Shown here: in pieces, positions 15,577-23,311 of the stretch
Numbering within the stretch: the first letter of the stretch is position 1
Layout: the number at the start of each line of letters is the position of its first letter
Origin: Oscillospiraceae bacterium
GTDB lineage: Bacteria > Bacillota > Clostridia > Oscillospirales > Acutalibacteraceae
Direction of reading: 5' to 3'
DNA length: 34,616 bases
Assembly: GCA_031280825.1 (NCBI GenBank)
Contig: JAITGE010000050.1
Span: 1-34,616 of the forward strand
Made by a program: the position numbers and the translations under genes
Notes under the pieces: generated by a model
What the model saw: only the letters and a program-made list of their open reading frames with translations
Database searches by the model: none
Told to the model about the DNA's origin: nothing

Positions 15577-15656
15577 CGAGGTGTTGGGGAGTTTGGTCAC
15601 CCCGCCTGCTTTGGGAGCAGGAGAACTCGCGCGTTCGAATCGCGCCACCTCGACCA
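15577..15656 (+). tRNA. tRNA-Pro (anticodon TGG)
   Basis: A full cloverleaf: acceptor CGAGGTG (15577-15583) with CACCTCG (15646-15652); D-stem GGGG/CCCC with loop AGTTTGGTCA; anticodon stem CCTGC/GCAGG around TTTGGGA (anticodon TGG); T-stem GCGCG/CGCGC around TTCGAAT; discriminator A and an encoded CCA. The C1-G72 pair fits bacterial tRNA-Pro. The variable loop (AGAACTC) has 7 nt, two more than usual. The UGG anticodon can read all four proline codons when modified. Confidence 0.95.
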
Positions 15657-15662
15657 ATGGCA

Positions 15663-15711
15663 CGGCGGCGGTAGGATTTACTTCTACCGCCGCCGGACTC
15701 TTTCTTTGTTT
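15663..15711 (+). terminator. Terminator of tRNA-Pro
   Basis: A perfect 12-bp GC-rich stem (15663-15674 with 15684-15695), a 9-nt loop, then a T-rich tail (CTTTCTTTGTTT). Confidence 0.88.
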
Positions 15712-15845
15712 ACAGCGGCTCAATTTTTGACCGCCTTCTGTCATACCAAGAATGGGATGGTCCGAATTATCATAGTAGAGATTCTGATAACCCAAAGACG
15801 CCTCTAGATATGACGCAATGAAATGTGAATAGTTGATTTCCGTGA
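15712..15845. other. AT-richer stretch without a supported gene
   Basis: Between the tRNA-Pro terminator and the next promoter the base composition is clearly more AT-rich than the neighbouring genes. A minus-strand frame starting at 15849 is open through this stretch, but it has no ribosome binding site and runs on antisense through the tRNA, so it is not called. The stretch could be a decayed insertion next to the tRNA. Confidence 0.4.
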
Positions 15846-15859
15846 GCAAAACGTTTTGC
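15846..15859. promoter_or_regulatory. 14-bp perfect palindrome, LacI-type operator candidate
   Basis: GCAAAACGTTTTGC reads the same on both strands and has the central CG common in LacI-family operators. It ends 3 bases before the -35 box of the DUF1015 gene promoter. It resembles but does not fit a catabolite (cre) site, which needs TG and CA at the ends. Confidence 0.55.
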
Positions 15860-15862
15860 CCC

Positions 15863-15891
15863 TTGCCAAGCGGTGCGCTTTATTGTATAAT
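15863..15891 (+). promoter_or_regulatory. Promoter of the DUF1015 gene
   Basis: TTGCCA (15863-15868), 17 nt and TATAAT (15886-15891). It probably serves the DUF1015 and ABC-F genes together. Confidence 0.82.
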
Positions 15892-15921
15892 TGCGGTATC
15901 TTTTTTGCGAGGAGAAACTGT

Positions 15922-17172
15922 ATGGCAGTGTTTCGCCCCTTTCGCGCCATTCGCCCTGCACCCGCGCTGGCGGCGCAGGTCGCCGCTTTGCCTTATGACA
16001 CCATGAGTACCGCCGAAGCCCGCGTGCAGGCGGCGACTAATCCGCTCTCGTTTTTGCACATTGACAAGGCGGAAATCGATTTGCCGGAAACGATGGATCC
16101 ATACGCTGATTTGGTTTACGAAACAGCGGCGCGGAACCTGCGGGAGCGCATTCGTGCGGGCGTGTTTGCGCAGGACGCGCAGGCGCGGTTTTATGTTTAC
16201 CGCCAAACATGGCAAGGGCACAGCCAGCTGGGGCTTGTAGGCTGCGCCGCCATTGCCGATTACCGCGACAACATCATCAAAAAGCATGAACTGACGCACC
16301 CGGAAAAAGAAACGGATCGCATCCGCCACGTGACGGCGTGCGACGCCAACACGGGTCCGATTTTTCTCACCTATCGGGACACGTACGGTGTCGCCGCGCT
16401 TCTGGAGCAATGGCGCGGGGCGCGCGAATGCGAAGCGGCTTTTACCTCCGGCGGTGTTTTGCAGGAAATTTGGTCTGTCGCCGACCCTGTTTTTTGTGCA
16501 AGGCTGGAGCAATGCTTTGCGCGTACCCCTGCGCTGTATATCGCCGACGGGCATCATCGCTGCGCCAGCGCTTACCATGTGGGGGTCGCCAAGCAGGCGG
16601 CTTGTCCGGATTTCACGGGGCGGGAGGAATTCAACTATTTTCTTGCCGTCGCTTTCCCTGAAAATCAATTGCGCATTTTGGATTATAACCGCGTGGTGCG
16701 TGATTTGAACGGGCTAGAGCCGGAAGCCTTTCTGTCGCGGGTGGATGACTTGTTTTCGCTTGAACCGCAAGGTGCGATCGGTCAGCCCTACGTGCCGGAG
16801 GCGACGCACTATTTCGGGCTGCTGCTGGACGGACGCTGGTACCGTTTGCGAGCGCGGCGCGGCAGCTTTGATGACAATGACCCGATCGCGCGCCTGGATG
16901 TGGAAATTTTGCAAAAGAACCTGCTTGCGCCCATTTTGGGCATTCAGGATCCGCGCCGCGATCATCGCATTGCGTTCGTCGGCGGTATCCGGGGTCTGGC
17001 AGCGCTGGAGCAGCGCTGCCAAGAGGATATGCGCGTCGCCTTCGCGATGTTCCCCACCACCACAGCGGAGCTGATGGAAATTGCGGACAGCGGCAACATT
17101 ATGCCGCCAAAATCAACCTGGTTTGAGCCGAAGCTCCTCAGCGGTTTGTTCATTCACGCTTTATCGGACTGA
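15922..17172 (+). CDS. DUF1015 family protein
   Basis: A protein of 416 residues of a widespread bacterial family without an assigned activity. Recognisable family features are the start VFRPFRAIRPAP, the early ALPYDTMS, DDIIKKHE-type text (here RDNIIKKHELTHPEKETDR), and YIADGHHRCASAYHV in the middle, a His-rich motif that suggests a ligand or metal site. The C-terminus has the family-like GNIMPPKSTWFEPKLLSGLFIH. No membrane segment or signal peptide is seen, so it is cytoplasmic. In many Firmicutes it stands beside serA/serC; those are absent here. Start: GAGGAGA 6-7 nt before ATG 15922. The next gene follows after 28 bases without a terminator. Confidence 0.9.
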   Translation: MAVFRPFRAIRPAPALAAQVAALPYDTMSTAEARVQAATNPLSFLHIDKAEIDLPETMDPYADLVYETAARNLRERIRAGVFAQDAQARFYVYRQTWQGHSQLGLVGCAAIADYRDNIIKKHELTHPEKETDRIRHVTACDANTGPIFLTYRDTYGVAALLEQWRGARECEAAFTSGGVLQEIWSVADPVFCARLEQCFARTPALYIADGHHRCASAYHVGVAKQAACPDFTGREEFNYFLAVAFPENQLRILDYNRVVRDLNGLEPEAFLSRVDDLFSLEPQGAIGQPYVPEATHYFGLLLDGRWYRLRARRGSFDDNDPIARLDVEILQKNLLAPILGIQDPRRDHRIAFVGGIRGLAALEQRCQEDMRVAFAMFPTTTAELMEIADSGNIMPPKSTWFEPKLLSGLFIHALSD

Positions 17173-17200
17173 ATTTGCGGATGCCGGCGAAAGGATTTTC

Positions 17201-19117
17201 ATGGCTATTTTGACGCTGCAAAGCCTCTGCATGGGGTTTGAGGATCGCGTTTTGTTCACGGATGTGCAGCTGCTGCTTGCGCAAGGGCAGCGGTTAGCCT
17301 TGGTTGGCGCGAACGGCTGCGGCAAAACGACGCTGCTGCGTCTGATCGCCGGGGAATATACGCCGGAAAGCGGCGCGGTGGTGCTGGGCAAGGGCGTGCG
17401 CCTAGGCTATGCGCGGCAGGAAGCGGGGGAGGACGGCGAACAATCCGAAAACAGCGGCAGCGTCTATGATGAGGCGCTTGCCGTCTTTGCGCCCTTGGCG
17501 GCGCTGGAAGCCGAGCTGCAGACAATCCATGACAGCTTGCTTACGGCGCAATCAGAGCAATTGCTGCACCGCCAGGCGGAGCTGCGGGAGCAATACGAGC
17601 AGGCGGGCGGATTGACCTATCAGGCGCGAACGCGCTCGGCGCTGGCAGGGCTGGGGTTTTCGGCGGCGGAGCAAGCCCTGCCTGTTTGCCTTTTGAGCGG
17701 CGGGCAGCGGGCAAAGCTGCGCCTGGGGCGATTGCTGCTCTCAGGTGCGGATTTGCTTTTGCTTGACGAGCCGACCAATCATTTGGATCTGGACGCGATC
17801 GCTTGGCTGGAGGGCTTTTTGGGGGAATATCGCGGCGCGGTGATTTTGGTTTCGCATGACCGTTATTTTTTGGATCGGGTCGCTACACACACGGCGGAGC
17901 TGCGGCACGGGCGGCTGACGCTCCGGAAGGGCGGCTACAGCGAAGCCCTGCGCCGGCGCGAAGCCCAGGCGCTGCTCGACGCGAAGCATTATGAAAATCA
18001 AACAGAGGAAATCAGGCGCATCGAGGCGATGATTCTGCAGCAGCGGCAGTTTGGGCAGGCGCACAATTTTAAGACCATCGCCAGCAAGGAAAAACAAATG
18101 GAACGCTTGCGGGCGGAGTTGGTCGCCCCAGAAGGGCAATTGCGCCAACTGCGCTTCCGCTTCCCGCCCGTGCCGGAAACCGGCGGCGAGGTGCTGCGCC
18201 TGCGCGGGCTGTGCAAAGCATATGGTGAAAAAAAGCTCTTTACCAACGTAGAATGCTTGATTGAAAAGGGGGAGCGTGTGTTCCTCCTGGGACCCAACGG
18301 CTGCGGCAAAACAACGCTGCTCAATATCCTGCGACGCAAATGCAAGCCGGACGCCGGCTATGCCGCGTGGGGCGCGAACGTGTGCCCGGGCAGCTACGAT
18401 CAGACCCTCGCGCTCGCGCCGGAATTGCGGGAAGCTACGGTTTTGGATTCCCTTTGGGATTTGCACCGCGGCATGACGCAGACGGAAATTCGCAGTCTTC
18501 TCGGCGCGTTCCTTTTTAGCGGCGAAGAGGTTTTTCGCCCATTGGGCTGCCTGAGCGGCGGTGAACGGGCGCGGCTGGAGCTGCTCAAGCTCTTGCTCTC
18601 GGGTGCAAATGTGCTTTTGCTGGATGAGCCGACAAACCATTTGGATATTGCCTCCCGCGAGGCGCTTGAAAACGCGCTGCTGACGTTTGGCGGTACCGTT
18701 CTTGCTGTTTCGCATGACCGCTATTTTATCAGCAAGCTGGCGACGAAGCTCTACCGGCTCACGCCCGGCGGTTTGGAATATTGCGGAAAATCCTACCAAG
18801 AATATGAACAGGCGCTTGCGGTCAGCCACATGGCGCACTCTGCCGCGCCGGAAGAAACGGGCAGGGGAAAGCCCGGAGGCAACGGTTATCTGCGCAAAAA
18901 GGAAGCGGCTTCCGCCGAGCGCAGGCGCGCCACCGCGCTTGCCCGCTGCGAAGCGGAGATCGCGCGGCTTGAGAGCGAGGTCAAGGCGGCGGAAGCTGCC
19001 CTCACGGCGCCGGACGCGGCGGCGGATTATGAAAAGCTCCCGGCGCTCACCGCCGTACTGGAGCAAGCCCAGACCGCCCTGCAGGAAAGATATACCGAAT
19101 GGGAAAATTTGTATTGA
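17201..19117 (+). CDS. ABC-F family ATPase (Uup/EttA-like)
   Basis: A soluble protein of 638 residues with two ATP-binding cassettes and no membrane domain, as in the ABC-F translation factors that act at the ribosomal E site. First cassette: Walker A GANGCGKTT (36-44), LSGGQ (165-169), DEPTNHLD (189-196). A charged linker between the cassettes spans about 245-315. Second cassette: GPNGCGKTT (364-372), LSGGE (451-455), DEPTNHLD (475-482). The C-terminal 70 residues (about 565-632) look like a coiled coil, as in Uup. Some ABC-F members protect ribosomes from antibiotics, but nothing here marks it as one of those. Start: AAAGG shortly before ATG 17201. The stop overlaps the promoter of the next gene. 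Confidence 0.92.
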   Translation: MAILTLQSLCMGFEDRVLFTDVQLLLAQGQRLALVGANGCGKTTLLRLIAGEYTPESGAVVLGKGVRLGYARQEAGEDGEQSENSGSVYDEALAVFAPLAALEAELQTIHDSLLTAQSEQLLHRQAELREQYEQAGGLTYQARTRSALAGLGFSAAEQALPVCLLSGGQRAKLRLGRLLLSGADLLLLDEPTNHLDLDAIAWLEGFLGEYRGAVILVSHDRYFLDRVATHTAELRHGRLTLRKGGYSEALRRREAQALLDAKHYENQTEEIRRIEAMILQQRQFGQAHNFKTIASKEKQMERLRAELVAPEGQLRQLRFRFPPVPETGGEVLRLRGLCKAYGEKKLFTNVECLIEKGERVFLLGPNGCGKTTLLNILRRKCKPDAGYAAWGANVCPGSYDQTLALAPELREATVLDSLWDLHRGMTQTEIRSLLGAFLFSGEEVFRPLGCLSGGERARLELLKLLLSGANVLLLDEPTNHLDIASREALENALLTFGGTVLAVSHDRYFISKLATKLYRLTPGGLEYCGKSYQEYEQALAVSHMAHSAAPEETGRGKPGGNGYLRKKEAASAERRRATALARCEAEIARLESEVKAAEAALTAPDAAADYEKLPALTAVLEQAQTALQERYTEWENLY

Positions 19118-19141
19118 CAAGCAAAATTTCCGTTGTAAAAT
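19114..19141 (+). promoter_or_regulatory. Promoter of the FemX-like gene
   Basis: TTGACA (19114-19119) overlaps the stop codon of the ABC-F gene, followed by 16 nt and TAAAAT (19136-19141). The leader of about 60 nt is AT-rich. Confidence 0.75.
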
Positions 19142-19209
19142 AAAACGGTACTGTTTCGCGAAAAAAATCCGTTATAAAACCCAAAAGTCTCAGCTTTGGA
19201 GGATTCGTC

Positions 19210-20238
19210 ATGCAGGATTTGCAAGCGTTTATTGAAAACCATCCCAAAGGGCATTTTATGCAGGCTCCCTTTTGGGGGAAGCTAAAGCGCGAATGGCAAA
19301 GCGATATGCTTACGGTGCGCAGTGAAGACGGTGAAATCAAGGGCTGTATGCAGGTTTTGAGCCGCCGGGTTGTGCCGCTCCTGCCGTTTTCCATGATGTA
19401 CGCCCCGCGCGGGCCGGTTTGCGACATCCACGACACCACGACACTTGCCGCCCTCACGGAGCAGGCAAAGGCGCTGGCGAAGAAACGGCGGGGTTACTCG
19501 CTGCTGCTTGACCCGGATGTTTCCAACGCGGAAATGGCTTTTCTTGCCGCAATGGAGGGCTTGGGCTACAAGCACATTGTGCATGAAAATTTTGAGGGCG
19601 TGCAGGCAAGCCACGTGTTTCGCCTGAACCTTGCGGGTAAAACGGAGGACGAAATCCGCGCGGGCTTTCACCAAAAAACGCGCTACAATGTCGGGCTGGC
19701 GGCACGCAAGGGCGTGACGGTCCGCGTCGGCACGGTCGACGACCTGCCCCGCTTTTATGAGATTATGTGCGAAACCGGACTGCGGGATCATTTTGTGCCG
19801 CGTTCGCTGCAATATTTTCAGCGGATTTTTGCGACCTGCGGCGATTGTGTGCGCCTCTTTCTTGCCGAATACGAGGGCAAAACCGTCGCCGGCACGATCG
19901 AGATGCGGTATGGCGACAAGGGCTGGTATCTTTACGGCTGCTCCTCGAACGAAGCGCGCAATGTGATGCCGAGCTACCTGCTCCAGTGGGAGATGATCCG
20001 CTGGGCGCGGGAGGGCGGCTGCCGGCTTTATGATTTTCGCGGCGTCCCCGCCAACCCGAGCGACGACAACCCCCTTACGGGGCTGTATCGGTTCAAAAAA
20101 GGCTTTGGCGGCGATTTGGTTGAATTTGTCGGTGAGCTGGAGCTGACCTTTAAGCCTCTGACAGCATTCGCCGTTAAAAAGGCGATGCGTGTATTCATGA
20201 AGCTGCGCACCCGGATTTTTTTACGGCGCGGGAAATAG
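19210..20238 (+). CDS. FemX/MurM-like peptidoglycan bridge aminoacyltransferase
   Basis: A protein of 342 residues of the FemABX family (tandem GNAT folds). The family transfers an amino acid from aminoacyl-tRNA to the lysine or other branch residue of lipid II to build the interpeptide bridge. Family text is visible: the N-terminal GHFMQAPFWGKLK, SMMYAPRGPV, the F..KTRYNV motif (here FHQKTRYNVGLAARKGV), and the C-terminal GWYLYGCSS...YLLQWEMIRWA...YDFRG with GLYRFKKGFGG. The coiled-coil insert that some Fem proteins use to bind tRNA is not obvious. It is peripheral at the inner membrane, since no transmembrane helix is seen. The amino acid added cannot be predicted. Start: GGAGG 7 nt before ATG 19210; own promoter and terminator. 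Confidence 0.93.
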   Translation: MQDLQAFIENHPKGHFMQAPFWGKLKREWQSDMLTVRSEDGEIKGCMQVLSRRVVPLLPFSMMYAPRGPVCDIHDTTTLAALTEQAKALAKKRRGYSLLLDPDVSNAEMAFLAAMEGLGYKHIVHENFEGVQASHVFRLNLAGKTEDEIRAGFHQKTRYNVGLAARKGVTVRVGTVDDLPRFYEIMCETGLRDHFVPRSLQYFQRIFATCGDCVRLFLAEYEGKTVAGTIEMRYGDKGWYLYGCSSNEARNVMPSYLLQWEMIRWAREGGCRLYDFRGVPANPSDDNPLTGLYRFKKGFGGDLVEFVGELELTFKPLTAFAVKKAMRVFMKLRTRIFLRRGK

Positions 20239-20255
20239 CGGGAGCGACGCGCTCT

Positions 20256-20281
20256 AAGGCAGGCAAAACGCCTGCCTTTTT
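20256..20281. terminator. Terminator between the FemX-like and symporter genes
   Basis: AAGGCAGGC (20256-20264) pairs with GCCTGCCTT (20270-20278) over the loop AAAAC and is followed by TTT. It ends the plus-strand gene and sits only a few bases from the convergent stop at 20287. Confidence 0.88.
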
Positions 20282-20286
20282 GCTGC

Positions 20287-21627
20287 TCAGCCCATGCTTT
20301 CGTATGCCTTCAGCTCCCGCAGCGCAACGCCGGAAAGCGCCAAAACGCCCAGCAAATTCGGGATTGCCATCAACGCGTTCAGGATATCCGCCGCGTTCCA
20401 AACGGTTTCCATGCGCAGGGCGCTGCCCAATACAGCCGCCAGCAAATAAATGATACGGAAAGACCGCACACTTTTTTCGCCGAACAGATAGCGGCAGCCC
20501 TGCTCACCATAGTAGCTCCAGCCCGTAAGGGTTGCGAAGGCAAAAAGGGCGACGGATATTGAAACAAACACATGCCCGCCGCTGCCCAAAACAGAGGAAA
20601 AGGCTTGCCCTACGGCGGCGACGCCCTCCACCGCGCCGCCGGGCGACCAGCTCCCGCAGCAGAGCAGCGCAAGCCCTGTGACAGTGCACATGAGGATTGT
20701 GTCAATAAAAACCTCGGCGATTCCCCACAGCCCCTGCCGCGCCGGGCGATCAACCTCGGCGGCAGCGTGCATAACAGCGGAAGAGCCAAGACCTGCTTCG
20801 TTGGAAAACACGCCCCGCGCCACCCCGTAGCGCAGCGCCTTACGGATTCCCCAAGCCGCTCCGCCGCCCGCCGCCGCCGGGAACGTGAACGCCTCGCGGA
20901 AAATGGAACCAAGCGCAGCGGGGACGGCTTGCAGGCGCAGGCACAAAATCGCCAGGCAGGCAAGCAGAAACGCGCCCGTCATGAAGGGCACAAGGCGCTC
21001 GGTGCATCTGGCGACACGCCCGACCCCGCCGAAAATCACCAGCCCCAGCAGCACCGCCAGCACGGCGCCGACCGCTGCCGGCGCAACGCGCAGCCCGCCC
21101 AGCGCCGCCAGGCTCCGCACAGCCTCGGTCACGGCGTTGGCTTGCGTCATGTTGCCCATGCCCAGCGCCGCCAAGACCAGCAGCGCCGCGTAAACAGCCG
21201 CAAGCGCCTTGCTCCCCAAGGCTTTTGAAAGGTACGCCATCGGTCCGCCCATCCAGCCGCCGCCGGGAAGTCTCCAGCGGAATTTTGTGCCGAGAATATT
21301 TTCCGCGCAGCAGGTCATCATGCCCAGTGCCGCCGAGAGCCACATCCAAAAAATTGCGCCCGGTCCGCCTAGCTGCAGGGCGGTCGCCACGCCAATAATG
21401 TTGCCGGTGCCCAGGCAGGCGGCCAACGCGCCCATCAGCGCCTGCCGCTGGCTGATGCTTCCCTGCGCCGCCTCGCGCTTGCGCAGCAGCGTGCTGAAGG
21501 TCTGCCGCCACCAGAACGGTGCGCGCCGGATTTGAAAAGCGCGGCTGCGCAGGGTGAGCCACGCGCCGGTGCACAGGAACGCTCCGAGCATCGGCGCGCT
21601 CCAAACAAAGTTCCCCAGCCGCTCCAA
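20287..21627 (-). CDS. Sodium:alanine (AGCS family) symporter
   Basis: An integral membrane protein of 446 residues that imports alanine or glycine with Na+ (or H+). The AGCS signature is clear: GTGNIIGVATALQLGGPG followed by AIFWMW and CAENILG, then GGWMGGPMAYL. Further on come GMGNMTQAN and SNEAGLGSS in the second half. About ten hydrophobic helices can be traced. Start choice: the best match to the family N-terminus (ERLGNFVWSAPML) begins at a TTG (21627). No good ribosome binding site stands before it; no ATG or GTG is available before the upstream in-frame stop. It is divergent from nadB with overlapping promoters (minus -35 TTCACT 21733-21738, 17 nt, -10 TATTAT 21710-21715). Confidence 0.9.
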   Translation of the reverse strand: MERLGNFVWSAPMLGAFLCTGAWLTLRSRAFQIRRAPFWWRQTFSTLLRKREAAQGSISQRQALMGALAACLGTGNIIGVATALQLGGPGAIFWMWLSAALGMMTCCAENILGTKFRWRLPGGGWMGGPMAYLSKALGSKALAAVYAALLVLAALGMGNMTQANAVTEAVRSLAALGGLRVAPAAVGAVLAVLLGLVIFGGVGRVARCTERLVPFMTGAFLLACLAILCLRLQAVPAALGSIFREAFTFPAAAGGGAAWGIRKALRYGVARGVFSNEAGLGSSAVMHAAAEVDRPARQGLWGIAEVFIDTILMCTVTGLALLCCGSWSPGGAVEGVAAVGQAFSSVLGSGGHVFVSISVALFAFATLTGWSYYGEQGCRYLFGEKSVRSFRIIYLLAAVLGSALRMETVWNAADILNALMAIPNLLGVLALSGVALRELKAYESMG

Positions 21628-21685
21628 TGCCGCGGCAAAAAAGCCTGCTCCGCCCAGCCAAACCGCCCCCCGCCCTAAAATACTA

Positions 21686-21714
21686 TTGCGTTTTCACGCC
21701 GAATCCGCTATAAT
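21686..21714 (+). promoter_or_regulatory. Promoter of nadB
   Basis: TTGCGT (21686-21691), 17 nt and TATAAT (21709-21714). The -10 lies within an 11-bp dyad GCTAT-A-ATAGC (21707-21717) and overlaps the -10 of the opposing symporter promoter. Confidence 0.8.
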
Positions 21715-21738
21715 AGCTGTATGCGCAAACAAAGTGAA
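21710..21738 (-). promoter_or_regulatory. Promoter of the divergent symporter gene
   Basis: On the minus strand TTCACT (21733-21738), 17 nt and TATTAT (21710-21715). It shares its -10 region with the nadB promoter on the other strand. Confidence 0.55.
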
Positions 21739-21794
21739 CCATGAACAGGCGCGGCGGCTTGCGGTCATATCTTCCCAAAAGGACGGTGATTCCC

Positions 21795-23300
21795 TTGCGA
21801 CCCGATTGCTATGACGTGATCCTGCTTGGCAGCGGGTTGGCGGGGCTGTATGCCGCGCTGCATTTGGCGGAGGGAGGGCATGGCGCTTCGCCGCGCGTTT
21901 TGATGCTTTCGAAGCAGGCGCCGGGCGACAGCGGTTCTTCGTTGGCGCAGGGCGGGGTCGCCGCCGTGTTGGAGCAGGAGGACGACAGCTTCGCCCTCCA
22001 TGCGGAGGATACCCTGATTGCCGGGAATTTCACCAACGATCGCGGCGCCGTGGATGTTTTGGTGCGCGAAGGACCGGAGGATGTGCGCCGTGTGATGGAT
22101 CTGGGCGTGGAATTCGACCGCGCGCCGGGCGGCGAGCTGCAGCGAACCCTGGAGGGCGGGCACAGCCGCCGCAGAATTGTGCACCACGCGGATCAAACAG
22201 GCAGGGAGATGGTTGACAAGCTCCTGCCGCAGGTGCAGGCGCTGCAAAACACAATCCTTTGGGAGGGTGCGACGGCGGTGGCGGCGCGGCGCGAAGAGGG
22301 CGGTTTTTTGCTGGATGTGCTTTACGCAGGCGCGCGCAAGTGTGTTTGGTGCGCCTGCCTGCTGCTTGCCACCGGCGGTATCGGGCGCGTGTACCGTTAC
22401 ACGACAAACCCGCCGGTTTGCACCGGCGACGGCATTCGTCTGGCATGTGAATTGGGCGCGGCGCTCAAAAATATGCGCCTGGTGCAGTTTCACCCCACAG
22501 CCTTTGCCGGCAAGCGGGGCGCGGAGGAAACGGAGCAGTTTCTCATCAGCGAGGCCGTGCGCGGCGAGGGCGCGTATTTGCTCAACGCGCGGGGCGAGCG
22601 GTTTATGCGACGCTATGATGAACGCTTGGAGCTTGCCCCGCGGGATGTTGTTTCCCGTGCAATCCTGCACGAAGCGCGGCGTGTGGATGCGGAGGATTTC
22701 TTTTTGGATATTCGACACAGAGGTGCGGCGTTTTTGCTGGAGCGCTTCCCGACGATTGCCGCCGCTTGCCGGGCGCGCGGTGTGGATATTGCCCGTGACC
22801 GCATCCCCGTGTTCCCCTGCCAGCATTATTTGATGGGCGGCATTGATGTGGATCTGCACGGGCGCACGAGCGTCCCGGGGCTTTATGCCGCCGGGGAATG
22901 CGCGCACACAGGGCTGCACGGCGGCAACCGGCTTGCAAGCAATTCCCTGCCGGAAGCACTGGTGTTCGGGCGGCGCGCGGCTGCGGATATTTTTGCGAGG
23001 CTGCGGGGGGTACCGTTGCCTGCGCCACGGCGCATACATGCGCCGACTGCCTGCGCGCAAGCCCCTGCGCCGGAGGAATGCCAAGAGCTGCGCAAGCAAA
23101 TCCGCGATATTCTGCAGGAGGCGTATTTTGTCGAACCGAATCTGAACTTGCTCCCGGAAGCGACCGCCCGCATGGAGCGGCTTTACCGGTCGCTGCACGA
23201 AAAGGGTACGGCAGTCACGCGCGCCCAAGCGGAGCTTCACTCCCTTGCGCTGGTGGCGTGGCAAATTTTGAAGGACGCGCGGGAGCGGCTGCTCCCGTAA
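21795..23300 (+). CDS. nadB: L-aspartate oxidase
   Basis: FAD enzyme that oxidises L-aspartate to iminoaspartate, the first step of de novo NAD synthesis; in anaerobes fumarate is the likely electron acceptor. The 501 residues contain the FAD-binding GSGLAG near the N-terminus, SSLAQGGVAAV, HHADQTGREM, LVQFHPTAF, and the FAD-contacting C-terminal block HYLMGGIDVD...GLYAAGECAHTGLHGGNRLASNSL, all typical of NadB. Start choice: AAAAGGACG precedes TTG 21795, which places CYDVILLGSG at the N-terminus as in the family; an in-frame ATG at 21741 has no ribosome binding site. The partners nadA and nadC are not nearby. The next gene's ribosome binding site overlaps the nadB stop. Confidence 0.94.
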   Translation: MRPDCYDVILLGSGLAGLYAALHLAEGGHGASPRVLMLSKQAPGDSGSSLAQGGVAAVLEQEDDSFALHAEDTLIAGNFTNDRGAVDVLVREGPEDVRRVMDLGVEFDRAPGGELQRTLEGGHSRRRIVHHADQTGREMVDKLLPQVQALQNTILWEGATAVAARREEGGFLLDVLYAGARKCVWCACLLLATGGIGRVYRYTTNPPVCTGDGIRLACELGAALKNMRLVQFHPTAFAGKRGAEETEQFLISEAVRGEGAYLLNARGERFMRRYDERLELAPRDVVSRAILHEARRVDAEDFFLDIRHRGAAFLLERFPTIAAACRARGVDIARDRIPVFPCQHYLMGGIDVDLHGRTSVPGLYAAGECAHTGLHGGNRLASNSLPEALVFGRRAAADIFARLRGVPLPAPRRIHAPTACAQAPAPEECQELRKQIRDILQEAYFVEPNLNLLPEATARMERLYRSLHEKGTAVTRAQAELHSLALVAWQILKDARERLLP

Positions 23301-23311
23301 AGGAGAACGCT

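Noticed and set aside
15547-15849. A minus-strand frame of 100 codons across tRNA-Pro
   Set aside because: It reads antisense through the tRNA and its terminator, has no ribosome binding site, and its second half is the usual translation of a tRNA reverse strand.
21765-23264. A 499-codon minus-strand frame opposite nadB
   Set aside because: NadB motifs on the plus strand are unmistakable; the reverse frame shows no motif and is a composition artefact.
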